Positions 34,439 through 46,170 of a DNA stretch of 64,000 nt are shown in pieces. Origin of the DNA: Liriodendron chinense (Eukaryota; Streptophyta; Magnoliopsida; Magnoliales; Magnoliaceae); contig PVNU02002850.1 of assembly GCA_003013855.2 (NCBI GenBank), positions 3,100,001 through 3,164,000 of the forward strand, in the 5' to 3' direction. A program made the translations under genes and the position numbers. How positions within the stretch are numbered: the first letter of the stretch is position 1; each line of letters begins with the position of its first letter. Under the pieces are notes generated by a model. That model was given only the letters and a program-made list of their open reading frames with translations, did not search any database and was not told the DNA's origin.

Positions 34439-34439
34439 G

Positions 34440-35868
34440 TTGTTGATGTCGTTGCAACTGCAGCAGTTGCAGTCTCGTCTTCACACTCCTCACTATCAAG
34501 ACCACTACCTCCCCAAATAGGACGCAACCAATCTTATGTACAGACCAGTGCTTCTACTGTTTTTGGTGAAAGTAAGCTTCGATATTTGCTCATGACTTTA
34601 CTTTCGGTGCTGAGAGCAGATTTTGATGCCACCATTGAAACTGGAATTGACAATATATTCTGTGTCATCACTGATAGTGTAGGGTATTTTGATTTACTGA
34701 CTCTCATCTTCCATCATCCCAGAACATCAAAGCTTGAGTCCGTGCGCATCATGATTGGCTCTTTAAGATACATGTCTAGCTCTGATTCGTGACTGTAATC
34801 ACTTTCATATGATTGTGCAATATAAGACATGTATTTATCGATCACACTGGTCTTGCCTGTAGATGAACTACAACCACCACTTGGAGTTGTAACTTGTTTA
34901 CTACTTGCTGGAGGTAAGGCAGAAACACATAACTTGTACAACTCTTCAATTGTGTAATGAACCTTGGAGGTTTCGATTGCTGCTCTTTCAATAGAATAAG
35001 ATCTTCATAAAAATAAACTGAATCAAGCCTATCTTATACCAATGATCTAGTACAACTGCTAAGGCCATTAGCAAATGTCATTGGTCCCAGTACTTATCAA
35101 ACTTCGCTTGCATACTAATGAACATCCTTTGTAAAAAATTTGGATCCTCTTCGACACTTTTTTTGTAAGGGTAAGACTTTTGAAATAGACGGAAGGAATT
35201 GGTTTGCAATCAGATACTTATTTTTAGAAAAGATATTCGTGCGGTCATAAAAAACTTGGAGAAACTTGTGAACTTCTTTTGCTTTGTTCAAATCCTTTTC
35301 AGTAGGTAACCAGATATATCCTATAAAATGCGCTACATATTAAGGAAATTTAAGTTGTAATTCCATGGCTGAATTCAACATTTTAAATGTCGAATTCCAA
35401 CGTGCATATATTAAATTTCAACGTTTTTTTAGACTTGACATTCAAACGTTAGATTATGTCGTTTCACACGCTTACTTTGGAAGGCGACCCCCCATATGTA
35501 TTTTATACTCTCTTATGTTCCCAATAATGGGGTCGAATGTCTTCAACCCTTCTTGTACAATCAAGTTGAGTATGTGGGCACAATATCTGACTTAGAATAT
35601 TTTCCCCTCAAAGAACAAATTTCCAGTTGCCTTAAACTACTTACGCAAGTACGAAAGTACTCTGTCATTTGTAGAGGCAATATCCATTGTTATTGAAGAA
35701 ATTTTACTTTGAATACCCCATTCTCGTAGACAACTGTAGATGCAATCTAAAATAACTAAACCAGTATGGGGAGGAAGGTGGCGAAAGTTCAGAATTGACT
35801 TGCAGAGTTTCCAATCATCATCAATATACTGTTCGATTAGTGAAATGTATCCCTTTTTTTGACTGGTC
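34440..35868 (-). pseudogene. hAT transposase, catalytic core to C-terminal dimerisation domain
   Basis: On the minus strand from 35868: TSQKKGYISLIEQYIDDDW, ILNFRHLPPHTG, then SSITMDIASTNDRVLSYL (hAT RNase H-like region), YCAHILNLIVQEGLK, ARWNSTFKML, then YVAHFIGYIWLPTEKDLNK. The hATC dimerisation domain at about 34,520-34,795 reads LDMYLKEPIM, WWKM, SKYPTLSVM, IPVSMVASKSALST, MSKYRSSLSPKTVEALVCT. This is the RICESLEEPER-like plant hAT family with a BED finger. At least ten stops or frameshifts interrupt it. The left edge of an LTR insertion (GCCGT at 35869-35873) falls inside the conserved SLTSDLWTA motif. Confidence 0.9.
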
Positions 35869-35873
35869 GCCGT

Positions 35874-37965
35874 TGTTCGCTCGCCTCAAGTGCAAGGCTG
35901 CGATGTAGTAATAATCCTGATAAGACCGAGGTCGATCCACAGGGAAGGAAGTAAACAATTCGAACTATCCTAATAACTAGAATCTAAGAGGTTTGTGAAA
36001 TCGGTTTTGAACATGAAACAGGGAAATCTGATAATGAAAAGATAACTAGAGCATCAAGGATCCACTTATAGCTCTCCTTTGATGCATAATTCGTTGTGGT
36101 TTCTTACTTACTCAACTAGAATCGAAATCAAATCCTATCTAGACGGATGATAGAGCGGTTGTAACATACAATCTGTCTTATGTGTGATTATAAACACGAT
36201 TCCCTCAATTCAAGTTAGGACTTGAGCACACTCAATTGCATAGGTCAATCCTAGTTCCAATAGATTAAGATCACAATCATAATCATCATTAAACTCTGTC
36301 ACAAAACATAACTAGATCATGATTTGAACTTTATTTAAATCACACATACAATCAACACATAATTCAGAACTTAGAACAAAAAGGTAGAACTTTGGTTGAA
36401 GTTCCCACATGGAAATCCAAGTCTAGAGCGTATTGAATCCGATTCCTCGAAGCTTACAGGTCTAGAACTATGCAAAACAGTTAAGAACTAAAGCAATTCT
36501 TCCAAACATCCATAAGCCATCATAAGATTAAGAGAAAAACTACTTGGAACTTTATTCAAACTTCAAACCATAGTTCTTCACTAAAAATCTAATTTGAAAT
36601 CAATAAAACGAATTAAACAATCTAAGAAAACTATAAGGTTCACCTCTTAGCTCTAGTTAAGAGATTAGCTAATGAAAAGTATATTAAAAACAAAACTAGA
36701 ACTAAGAAAAGGAAGAAAAACTAGCTGGAGGAGGCTAGGAAGCCTCCTATGACTTGAACTCCTTGCTCCCCACGTCTTGCCCTGGAATAAAAGAGAACAC
36801 CTCCTTTTATAATACAGTAAGAGTACCGCAACATAACAGATTTTGTTTCGCTTCGTACGGCTTAACCAATGGTCGGATTGCCTTTAAATTTGATTTGTAG
36901 CTTTCTTGTAATGTGATCTTCCTCATAGATGATTTAGATTTCCAAAAGTATCTTCTGAATGGGCCCACCAATCAGATCAGCGACCACCTCTCAAAATCGC
37001 GCAATTCGGGTACCTTCAGAACCAGTCATCTTGCTTTCAACGCCTCGGATGTACAGAGGTCGGATTGATCTAAAAAATTTTGAACATTGGTAGAAAACTT
37101 CCTCCTCTACATGATAAACGGATTAGATTGTCTAAAACAATTCCAGAATTAGGTGCGAAAATTAGAACACTTAGCCCTTTTATAAAATCTGTGCAGTTGA
37201 ATCTTTCTGGATGGTCCATCTTTCTTCAATCAGTATGATCAAACCACACATCCTTTTGATCTGAAACTTTGTGGTTATTCATATATAGATATGGTTTAGA
37301 AGATGGTCAAAGTAGATTCTTCATATCATCAATGATGGGCCACCTGGACCGGCCTAGAGTGGAGTAGGCGGAATTTGGAACTTTCTGGATAGTTCGTATT
37401 GTTTTGGCCACCACGGTCAATCCGTAGCTCCGATCGACACGAAACCACTTGGGTTATTTCGGCGTCGAGCTCCTCTTCGACATGGATGTGTTGGATTTCC
37501 AAATATCATCAAGATGGCCCCCACAAACTGGGCTATAAATCCAAAAAGGGGAATAGCCTGCTGTTTGAAATCTGAAACTTTGAAATTGCATGGCCGACCG
37601 GTCTTGACCGGTCGGACAGGGCTGGCCGACCGGTCTTGACTGGTCTGACCCATGTGTCCTTGCTCCAGCAGCTTTAAGAGAGGGGAACAGCAACTGGCCA
37701 ACCGGTCAAGACCGGTCGGTCTTCATTTTTTTCATCTTTTCTTTCTTTCTTTCTTCCTCATTCTCCTCTCTTTCTTCATCATTCTTTGGTCCACCTTGGG
37801 CCTTCATCAAAGGCTCCTAAATGTGCCCTTTTGGTCACCAATTGAGCCAAGCCACTCTTATTCCTACAATCGCAAAACATGTATTAGATGGGCCTTTTAA
37901 ACATGCAAACCATGCATAATGAGTGATGGATTGGGGTTAGAATATGCACAATTAAGAGCTCAACA
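35874..37965 (-). repeat. 3' LTR of the non-autonomous element
   Basis: 2092 bp. A TATA-like TATTATAAAAGGAGG lies near 36803-36817 on the minus strand. Three paired GACCGGTC motifs lie at 37596-37717, each pair with 10-bp centre spacing. The solo LTR at 2155-3735 is a shorter relative with five such pairs. Confidence 0.95.
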
Positions 37966-37985
37966 CACCCCCCAACCAGCATTTT
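37966..37985 (-). promoter_or_regulatory. Polypurine tract of the non-autonomous element
   Basis: The minus strand next to the LTR reads GCTGGTTGGGGGGTG, immediately before TGTTGAGC. Confidence 0.75.
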
Positions 37986-39090
37986 GCTAGTCCTGAGCAA
38001 AACATGCTTGAAACAAATTCAATTCTCTAAAAACAAACTCTCCTTAAAAAACTATGCTTCTATCCATTCCAAGACATAGAAGTGTAAAATTCAGAAAAAT
38101 TAGGTGATAGAAGTTGAAACCTTAAACTCTCAAAACATAATAAGTGTCCATATGAAATTCTCGCTGATTGATTGATAAATAAAATAATCTAAACAAATTA
38201 ACCTAGTGTGCTCAGTGAATGCTCATCTCATGGATTTTTGGGGTTACCTTCTTCATGAATTAGCTAAGGTATGGATTCAACGGTGTATAGATCAACAACA
38301 AGCCTATGACAGGAATTTGCCTTATCGTCCTTCCGACGGCTTTCACACTACGTCCCATTTCCGGCTTTGGTTATGGGTAGACCATCCCCCGATTGGTAAT
38401 AGGTAGCCCTTTTCGAAATTTTCCACCATATTCTCCATCATTCCCATATTTTTATCCTTCCTTTCCCGTTTTCTTTTTCATTAGATAGGATTTTTCGAAA
38501 TCCATATCTTTCGTTATTTTTCCATGGACAAGGATGGACAAAGTACCCCGGCTTGGTTCCTCAACACCTCAAATCTAAGCCTAGCCAATCCACAAATTTA
38601 CATAATCCTTTCAAAACATGAGAATCGTGTAAAGTGAACTAGGTATAAAAGTGTTTCAATTTTTCTATCAATCACATAAATAGGGGAATTCACATATAAA
38701 ACCATTATATTAAGAGAAGTCAAAGCTTGCAACATCACTCACTTCGTATGTCCTCTTCTTATACTCGTATCATCTCGAATGCATAGAAACAAAGTTTTCC
38801 AAAAGAGTTTTGAATTTTAGAAAAATAAAAAATTTTCTACATAATTGCTCGAAATGTCACAAAAGCTAGTAGATTCATCTAAGGAATCTCACCCCCCAAC
38901 CAAAATCTTACATTGTCCTCAATGTAATAAGATATGCAATATGCATGACATGAGAGCAATGACATAAAACAAAGGAGAGTGAGAACGAGAGTACCTGAGG
39001 TAGCAAGTAGATCAATTCTAGCATCTTCCATTATCTTGATGAGACTTATTCAATCCTAAATGTAGAAAGAAATCCTAACCTACCTACCTA
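37986..39090. other. Non-coding interior of the non-autonomous element
   Basis: 1.1 kb between the polypurine tract and the ORF. 'cccccaaccagcattttgctagtcc' at the left and 'caccccccaaccaaaatcttacattgtcc' near 38890 form a loose direct repeat. A (CTAC)n run lies at 39081-39096. No domain was seen. Confidence 0.6.
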
Positions 39091-39091
39091 C

Positions 39092-40699
39092 CTACCTTTG
39101 ATTAGTCCGATCGACTACATGATCACATTTGAGCAGGATCTTAATGAATTTCGATAGGTTTCTCATGAGGACCATCCAAAGTCCTGCTCGAATGTACATA
39201 TGAGTGCGTTTCTTCATTAAGGTCCAATCATAGTATGCACCACAAGCATATAAGGAGGAGATAAGAGCAGTAAAAAGATATCTCCTCAAGTTCTGAATTG
39301 GGTTGTAATTGATTAAAAACAGGTTCTCCCAATCAGAATTTTCAATGGGTTGAAGAACCCATGATGGTGGAGAGACATTCATTAAGTATTTTTCAGTTTG
39401 GGTTGTCTCCTCCACAAGTTCAAAAGTGCACGGTGTTTCCACAAATAATGGTAAAGAGTGTAAATCAGTGGGATGGTGTTCTTCAGGCACTGACACCGTG
39501 TCTAACAAACTATCCAACTCCTTAATGATCTCATCATCCAGATCATAGGTGTGGGTCATGCATTCCTCTAGGAAATCGAGAGTCGAATGAAGGGTCCTCT
39601 CTCCCTGAATGATTGAGGAAATTCTATTTCAAGGGTAAGGAATTCCTCCTCTATAGAAGGGAGGTCTTCCAAAGAATTTTTTTTTCAGATTTAGTGGTAA
39701 GCAAATCATCTAGCATTAGTTGATCTTTTGAAATTTTAGATTGTACCACCCTGTCATCCAAAGAAACAGAATTTTCAACCCAAGGGAGTTCTTCCACATT
39801 AGAATCCGACGTGTGTTGTTGGTGGAAGGACTCAAAGAGATCCACTTCAGCCATCTCTCTAGCAAGAATATCTTCTGATGACTCATAAACATTCAGCCAT
39901 TCGAAAGAAGAAATCATGGACTCACAATCATCCTTCAAACCCTCATTGTGGGCAATCAAACTATCATATTCAGATTTTGTAGATTCCTTGGGTTCGTCAA
40001 CCGTCCTTGAAATCTCTTCATCATTCAAATCGAAATAGCTAAAAGAGATAGTTGATTTACCATAATCGATGGTAATGGTGGGATCACTGAGATCTACATC
40101 CCCTAAAAGTTTCGTCATCAAATCGGAAGAGGGTTGGGGTTGGATAGCCTCATCCTCCTTGTTGGGGAATGATTTGGTGTTCCCAATGTTGGGTTCAGTA
40201 TTTTGAGATGGCGAGAGGTTTTGTATGCATTGCTCAGTTATTTCCATAAACTCTCGCAGAGTATCCTTAAGAGTTCGTGTCGGTTGTGGCTTATGAGAAA
40301 GAAACTCTTGAGGATAATTGTTGGCATCCATGGTTGGCTCGTCTCCCAAATTGAAATTTTGATGCTCCCACCTATTAGGATTATGCATGTCATATGTTGG
40401 GCTATTAGATGGTTGTTGATATGTGTAGCCAAACAAGTGATCATACATTGTCCTAACCGGTTGAACATTATTCATCTCTTTCCGATACTCTCCAATTGTC
40501 TTACTCGGCGAAAAGTTATGCACATTGTTCTTATTCCGGTAATCTCGCAATGTCTTATTTGGGGGAGTATTAGAAGTAGATTGAGTCTTAGGAAAATATT
40601 CATGCTTGTAATGGTTTCAATCATAATGATTTTTTATTTGGTTCGACCTCTCTTCTTCCAAAAGGTATTTAGACAACCCACCCGTCCAATAATTCATAA
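39092..40699 (-). pseudogene. Unknown protein of the non-autonomous element
   Basis: The frame can be followed from Met near 40699 through one TGA (near 40619), then 299 open codons (40550-39651), and after a frameshift near 39,560-39,650 another 155 codons to 39092, over 500 codons in all. It is acidic and Asn/Ser/Glu-rich with no transmembrane segment. The N-terminal part repeats a short motif (SNTPPNKTLRDYRNKNN, then SPSKTIGEYRKEMNN). The C-terminal part has LFLINYNPIQNLRRYL and IRAGLWMVLMRNLSK. It shows no protease, RT, RNase H or integrase signature. I do not recognise the family. It may be a diverged gag or an element-specific protein. Confidence 0.6.
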
Positions 40700-40945
40700 T
40701 GTAATTATAAGAAGTTGAAACTACCCTAATCTAGGAAGAAAAACAAAAAGAAGAAAGAGAGATGGGGAGATGTTACCCATGGAAGTGAGAACTATGTTAG
40801 CAACTAAGTTCCTACAAAACCCAAAAACAGAAAATTGTTAGTAATCTAGAAAAAAATCAGAAAACTATTTCTAGAAAAACTGAAAATCCTACCTAACTAA
40901 GACTACTGTATAACTACTAGAATAATTAGAACCGTTTAACCTCTT

Positions 40946-40962
40946 CCCCGGCAATGGCGCCA
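40946..40962 (-). promoter_or_regulatory. Primer-binding site (tRNA-Asp type)
   Basis: The minus strand reads TGGCGCCATTGCCGGGG, six bases from the 5' LTR. It is complementary to the 3' end of plant tRNA-Asp (CCCCGGCAACGGCGCCA) with a single mismatch. Confidence 0.88.
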
Positions 40963-40968
40963 AAAGCT

Positions 40969-43064
40969 TGTTCGCTCGCCTCAAGTGCAAGGCTGTGATG
41001 TAGTAATAATCCCGGTAAGATCGAGGTCGATCCACAGGGAAGGAAGTAATAACTAGAATCTAAGAGGTTTGTAAAATCGGTTTTGAACATGAAACAGAGA
41101 AATCTGATAATGAAAAGATAACTAGAGCATCAAGGATCCACTTATAGCTCTCCTTTGATGCATAATTCGTTGTGGTTTCTTACTTACTCAACTAGAATCG
41201 AAATCAAATCCTATCTAGACGGATGATAGAGCGGTTGTAACATACAATCTGTCTTATGTGTGATTATAAACACGATTCCCTCAATTCAAGTTAGGACTTG
41301 AGCACACTCAATTGCATAGGTCAATCCTAGTTCCAATAGATTAAGATCACAATCATAATCATCATTAAACTCTGTCACAAAACATAACTAGATCATGATT
41401 TGAACTTTATTTAAATCACATATACAATCAACACATAATTCAGAACTTAGAACAAAAAAGGTAGAACTTTGGTTGAAGTTCCCACATGGAAATCCAAGTC
41501 TAGAGCGTATTGAATCCGATTCCTCGGAGCATACAGGTCTAGAACTATGCAAAACAGTTAAGAACTAAAGCAATTCTTCCAAACATCCATGAGCCATCAT
41601 AAGATTAAGAGAAAAACTACTTAGAACTTTATTCAAACTTCAAACCATAGTTCTTCACTAAAAATCCAATTTGAAACCAATAAAACGAATTAAACAATCT
41701 AAGAAAACTATAAGGTTCACCTCTTAGCTCTAGCTAAGAGATTAGCTAATGAAAAGCATATTAAAAACAAAACTAGAACTAAGAAAAGGAAGAAAAACTA
41801 GCTTGAGGAGGCTAGGAAGCCTCCTATGACTTGAACTCCTTGCTCCTCACGTCCTTGCTTGCCCTGGAATAGAAGAGAGCACTTCCTTTTATAATACAAC
41901 AAGAGTACCGCAACATAATAGATTTTGTTTCGCTTCGTACGGCTTAACCAATGGTCGGATTGCCTTCAAATTTGATTTGTGGCTTCCTTGTAATGTGATA
42001 TTCCTCATAGATGATTTGGATTTCCAAAATTATCTTCTGAATGGGCCCATCAATCAGATCAGCGACCACCTCTCAAAATCGCGCAATTCGGGTACCTTCA
42101 GAACCAGTCATTTTGCTTTCAACGCTCCGGAGTGTACAGAGGTCGGATTGATCTCAAAATTTTTGAACATTGGTAGAAAACTTCCTCCTCTACATGATAA
42201 ACGGATTAGATTGTCTAAAACAACTCTAGAATTAGGTGCGAAAATTAGAATAGTTAGCTCTTTTATAAAATCTGTGCAGTTGAATCTTTCTGGATGGTCC
42301 ATCTTTCTTCAACCGGTATGATCAAACCACACATTTTTTTGATCTGAAACTTTGTGGTTATTCATATATAGATGTGGTTTAGAAGATGGTCAAAGTAGAT
42401 TCTTCATATCATCAATGATGGGCCATCTGGACCGGCCCAGAGTGGAGTAGGCGGAATCTGGAGCTTTCTGGACAGTTCGTATTGTTTTGGCCACCATGGT
42501 CAATCTGTAGCTCCGATCGACACGAAACCACTTGGGTTATTTCGGTGTCGAGCTCCTTTTCGACATGAATGTGTTGGATTTCCAAATATCATCAAGATGG
42601 CCCCCAAAAACTGGGCCAAAAATCCAAAAACGGGAATAGCCTGCTGTTTGAAATCTGAAACTCTGAAATTGCATGGCCGACCGGTATTGACCGGTCGGAC
42701 AGGGCTGGCCGACTGGTCTGACCCATGTGTTCTTGCTCCAGCAATTTTAAGAGAGGGGAGCAGTAGCTGGCCGACCGGTCAGGCCTTCCTGGCCGACTGG
42801 TCAAGACCGGTCGGTCTTCATTTTTTTCATCTTTTCTTTCTTTCTTTCATCCTTCCTCATTCTCCTCTCTTTCTTCATCATTCTTTGGTCCACCTTGGGC
42901 CTTCATCAAAGGCTCCTAAATGTGCCCTTTTGGTCACCAATTGAGCCAAGCTACTCTCATTCCTACAATCGCAAAACATGTATTAGATGAGCCTTTTAAA
43001 CATGCAAACCATGCATAATGAGTGATGAATTGGGGTTAGAATATGCACAATTAAGAGCTCAACA
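40969..43064 (-). repeat. 5' LTR of the non-autonomous element
   Basis: 2096 bp, the partner of 35874-37965. The paired GACCGGTC region (42676-42820) has been rearranged relative to the left copy: one pair is shortened and an extra GACTGGTC/GACCGGTC pair is present. Confidence 0.95.
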
Positions 43065-43069
43065 GCCGT

Positions 43070-43185
43070 CCACAAATCAGAAGTTAAACTTATTCAGCTG
43101 ACTGACACCAAAACTTCTTTCAATTTTTTCTTCTCATTTTCATACTCTTTGCTTAGTGATGTGAGAGGCTTTCTCAACATGAGGG
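43070..43185 (-). pseudogene. hAT transposase middle fragment
   Basis: This 116-bp remnant lies between two LTR insertions. Read on the minus strand from the TTAAG side it gives LMLRKPLTSLSKEYENEKKK, LKEVLVSVS, a TGA, then SLTSDLWTA. The last phrase is the conserved start of the hAT catalytic fold and continues directly across the GCCGT insertion site into the segment at 35868. Confidence 0.88.
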
Positions 43186-43190
43186 TTAAG

Positions 43191-43896
43191 TGTTATAGAA
43201 TAAAGTTGGTTGACGCCCGCATCCTTCTCAAGTAACGCTAACTCTCTCATGAGCAATTTTACATAGATCACCAGTAACATGCAAGCGCCCTTTGATGATT
43301 GAGACCTGCGAGCAGATCAGTGTAGGATATTGCCTAGCGAATAAGAATGGGCGTGCCTCGGTTCCTAAAAGAATGTTTAGATAGACTCGCTGGCTAACCT
43401 ATCATTCAATCATTTCCGAACAGATCTGGTTGCTAGTCAATTGACAAAGACATCTCCGGGTCGTAGGCCTAGCAGTCCATATAGTTCGTGAATTGGCCCA
43501 TATTACAGACCCGCTTGGATCTGTTTCTACTCACCAACCCCGAATTATAAGGGATCTACATCAAGGAACGTAATCAACTAGGTGTCTAATCTGATAAGAT
43601 AACACCTTATCTCATGAAATCAGGAGGATCTCAACCACCTACGTAACAAACCACTCCAGTTAGATCTAAATAAATAGAAGTCTTCATTGAGGAGAAAGGT
43701 ACGGAACATCTTAGCCCATGTTTCACATTTCATCTTTGCTGAAGTCCATTACTGACTTAAAGCATCAGAGGGCTAATGGGCAAGCGCCAGCCACTCCTAG
43801 TTTTCTCTGTGATTTTCAGGTGAAATAAAGGAGCTATCTTTAGGAGAATCGTGAATTATAGGAAGGAGAATCTGTCACCAGTTTTTTACGTTAACA
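43191..43896 (+). repeat. 5' LTR of element 2
   Basis: It runs TGTTATAGAATAAAGTTGG to ACGTTAACA. A TATA-like TAAATAAATAG lies near 43665. It is followed by GAT and then TGGTGCTATTTGTGGG (43900 on), a degenerate primer-binding site (TGGTGC where element 1 has TGGCGC). Confidence 0.95.
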
Positions 43897-43962
43897 GATT
43901 GGTGCTATTTGTGGGAAGCAACGTCTAATTCATTCTCACTAATATATCTCTTATCCTCCATC

Positions 43963-45780
43963 ATGCCTCCGAAGAAAACCAACCATCCCTCCACCTCAAG
44001 GCAGACACTGCCTCTAGTTGAAGCCCTCGAACTTGATCCAAATCCTCCACATCATGAGTTCCTCTATTGCTGCCCAATCCGCCAAATCCTGTGGTCCAGA
44101 ATCCATTCCGCGATATGTCTAGCGGTTTAGATGGTGCTATGCGTTATTTGGGAGATACTCTCCTTACTCTTCAAACCAGGTTCCAGAATCTCACAAGTCG
44201 ATTTGATCAATGCTTTCCTCAGCCACAACAAGCCTCGGAAGGACCACCATCGCAACCTGCACCTACAGCTTCCAGGCATTCCCCAAACGAACTTCAAGGG
44301 CAACATAACCCCCCTCTAAATTGTGTAGCCCACAACATTCAGGCTCCAATGCAGCGTCCACAGACCATTCGTTCCAGTATATCTAGGCAATGTCAGTCGG
44401 AAGAGCCTGACGCCGAAACCTTCAGTTATACTCTGTCATCGGAAGGAGACCTCAGAAAAATCGAAGATTTCTTTGTCCACATTGAGCACCGATATTAATC
44501 TAATCTTCCAACAATGACCCTCACGTCAATTCATTGATCAGAACCACCTTTTACTCGTCAAGTGATCCAGGCCCCTTTGCCCAAAAATATCGAACGCCCA
44601 ATATAGTCCCGTATACAGGCATAGGTGATCCTCTCGAACACTTAGAAACTTATAGGTCTCTTATGGAATTAGAAAGATATGGCTCAGAGATCATGTGCAA
44701 AGCCTTTTCTTTAACTTTGAAGGACGCTGCGTGAACATGGTTTCGTGGTCTAAAGCCCCGATCAATAGAGTCATTCTCGCAATTATCGGAACTCTTCCTT
44801 TCTCAATTTATGGGAAGTATTCGTACAAAAAAACCAGCATCTCATCTGCCAGATCTGAAGCAGCGCCACAATGAGACGATCAAAGAATTTACTATTCGAT
44901 TCATAGCTGAAGCCGTTCAGACGGAAGGTTACACTGAGGATAAAGGCCTCACTGCTCTGATTGCAGGGGTCACGAGCGAAAGGTTTCGATTCACCCTGGA
45001 TAAAAATCCTCCGAAAACGATGGTCGAGTTTCAAGCTAAGGCCCAGAAATACATTAACGTAGAAGAAGTGGCCCTCGCTCGTCATGACGGCCAAGGGAAG
45101 AAGCGTAAATTCGAAGAATCATCTTTTTCTGACAAGAGGTATCGACATAATCAACATGATCGTTCTCCCAAAAAGCTATACATGGGAAGATATCATAATT
45201 ATACTTCTCTCAATCGATCTCCATAGAAGGTGCTGATGGAAATCAAGAACAAGTCTTATGTCAAGTGGCCCTCAAAAATAAAATCAGATCCAGAGAAGAG
45301 AGACAAGATGAAGTTCTGCTACTTCCACAAAGATCATGGACACAAGACTCAAGATTGTATATCCCTTAAGGATCAAACAGAGACGCTTATTCATAGGGGG
45401 CATTTTTGTGATTGCATTGCACACCGGAATCATTCCCCTAAAAAACCCAACGCACGATGTGCCGTGAAAGTTAACCCCGAAGGGAAAGGTCGCCACAACG
45501 TCGTCTTTCACAGGAAGACACTGAGCCAGCAGGTGAAATCAGGACCATCGTGGGCGGTCCATCTTGCGGAGGTGACTCCCAAGCTGCAAGAAAAGCTTAC
45601 GCTCGCAAAGCTCAGTGAAAACTTGAACATGTTTACTGGACGGAGAAATCATCAACCCCATCAAAATCAAGCCATCAACCAATCTCTTTCTCCGAGAAGG
45701 ATGCAGAAGGGATTCACTTCCCTCATGAAGATTTCATCGTTGTAGCATTAAAGGTAGCCAACTATCTGACTCATCGCATT
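43963..45780 (+). pseudogene. gag of element 2
   Basis: It starts MPPKKTNHPSTS at 43963. Frameshifts near 44,065 and 44,590 and several stops break it. The capsid-like part reads IVPYTGIGDPLEHLETY, then KDAA-stop-TWFRGLKPRSIESF, HETIKEFTIRF-like and MVEFQAKAQKYINVEE. The zinc knuckle CYFHKDHGHKTQDC (C-x2-H-x4-H-x4-C) is at about 45,318-45,359. The TGA at 44732-44734 sits in the same codon before TWFR as in element 1. Confidence 0.9.
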
Positions 45781-46170
45781 ATGTTGGATACAGGTAGCTT
45801 TGTGGATGTGCTCTATCTGAAAGCCTACAACAAGATGGCCCTCGCCAAAAATTTGCTCAAGCCAATCTCCATGCCCCTCGTCGGTTTTGGAGGGGAGGTG
45901 GTCATACTAGAAGGAAGTATTGACCTCCCTGTCACCTTCGGCGAAGCCCCAACCAAGGTTACTATTTTTATCAACTTTCTCGTAGTAGATTGAAAATCCT
46001 CATATAATGCTATCTTGGGACGACCATCACTCACCAAGCTAGGGGCGGCATTGCATCATCTCTACTTGTGTGTCAAATTCCCCACTCCGAATGGTGTCGG
46101 AGTAGTCAGAGGGAATAAAAAAGAAGCTCGAGGATGTTACGAGTTAGCGGTTCAAGATCGGAAGGGCGCC
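45781..46170 (+). pseudogene. Aspartic protease of element 2
   Basis: Begins at MLDTGSFVDVLYLKAY (catalytic DTGS), followed by VGFGGEVVILEGSIDLPV, a TGA, then NAILGRPSLTKLGAA and GVGVVRGNKKEARGCYELAV. It is not in frame with the gag zinc knuckle. The gene is cut at 46170 by an inserted solo LTR. Confidence 0.9.

Larger units (their letters stand above)
35874..43064 (-). mobile_element. Non-autonomous LTR retrotransposon with 2.1-kb LTRs
   Basis: A 7.19-kb element flanked by GCCGT (35869-35873 and 43065-43069). LTRs are 35874-37965 (2092 bp) and 40969-43064 (2096 bp), starting TGTTCGC and ending GCTCAACA on the plus strand, so the element is on the minus strand. The right LTR has a matching primer-binding site, the left a polypurine run (TTGGGGGGTG). 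The 3.0-kb interior has no gag, protease, RT or integrase motif, only one long broken frame. LTRs are alike apart from small indels (for example about 20 bp missing near 41050) and scattered substitutions. It landed in the hAT transposase. Confidence 0.95.

Noticed and set aside
37652..37900. Ser/Phe-rich ORF spanning the paired GACCGGTC motifs
   Set aside because: It lies within the LTR, is not conserved as a frame between the two LTRs, and reads through a CTTTCTTTC tract.
40946..40962. tRNA-Asp gene fragment
   Set aside because: Only the 17 bases of a primer-binding site next to an LTR are present; there is no cloverleaf.
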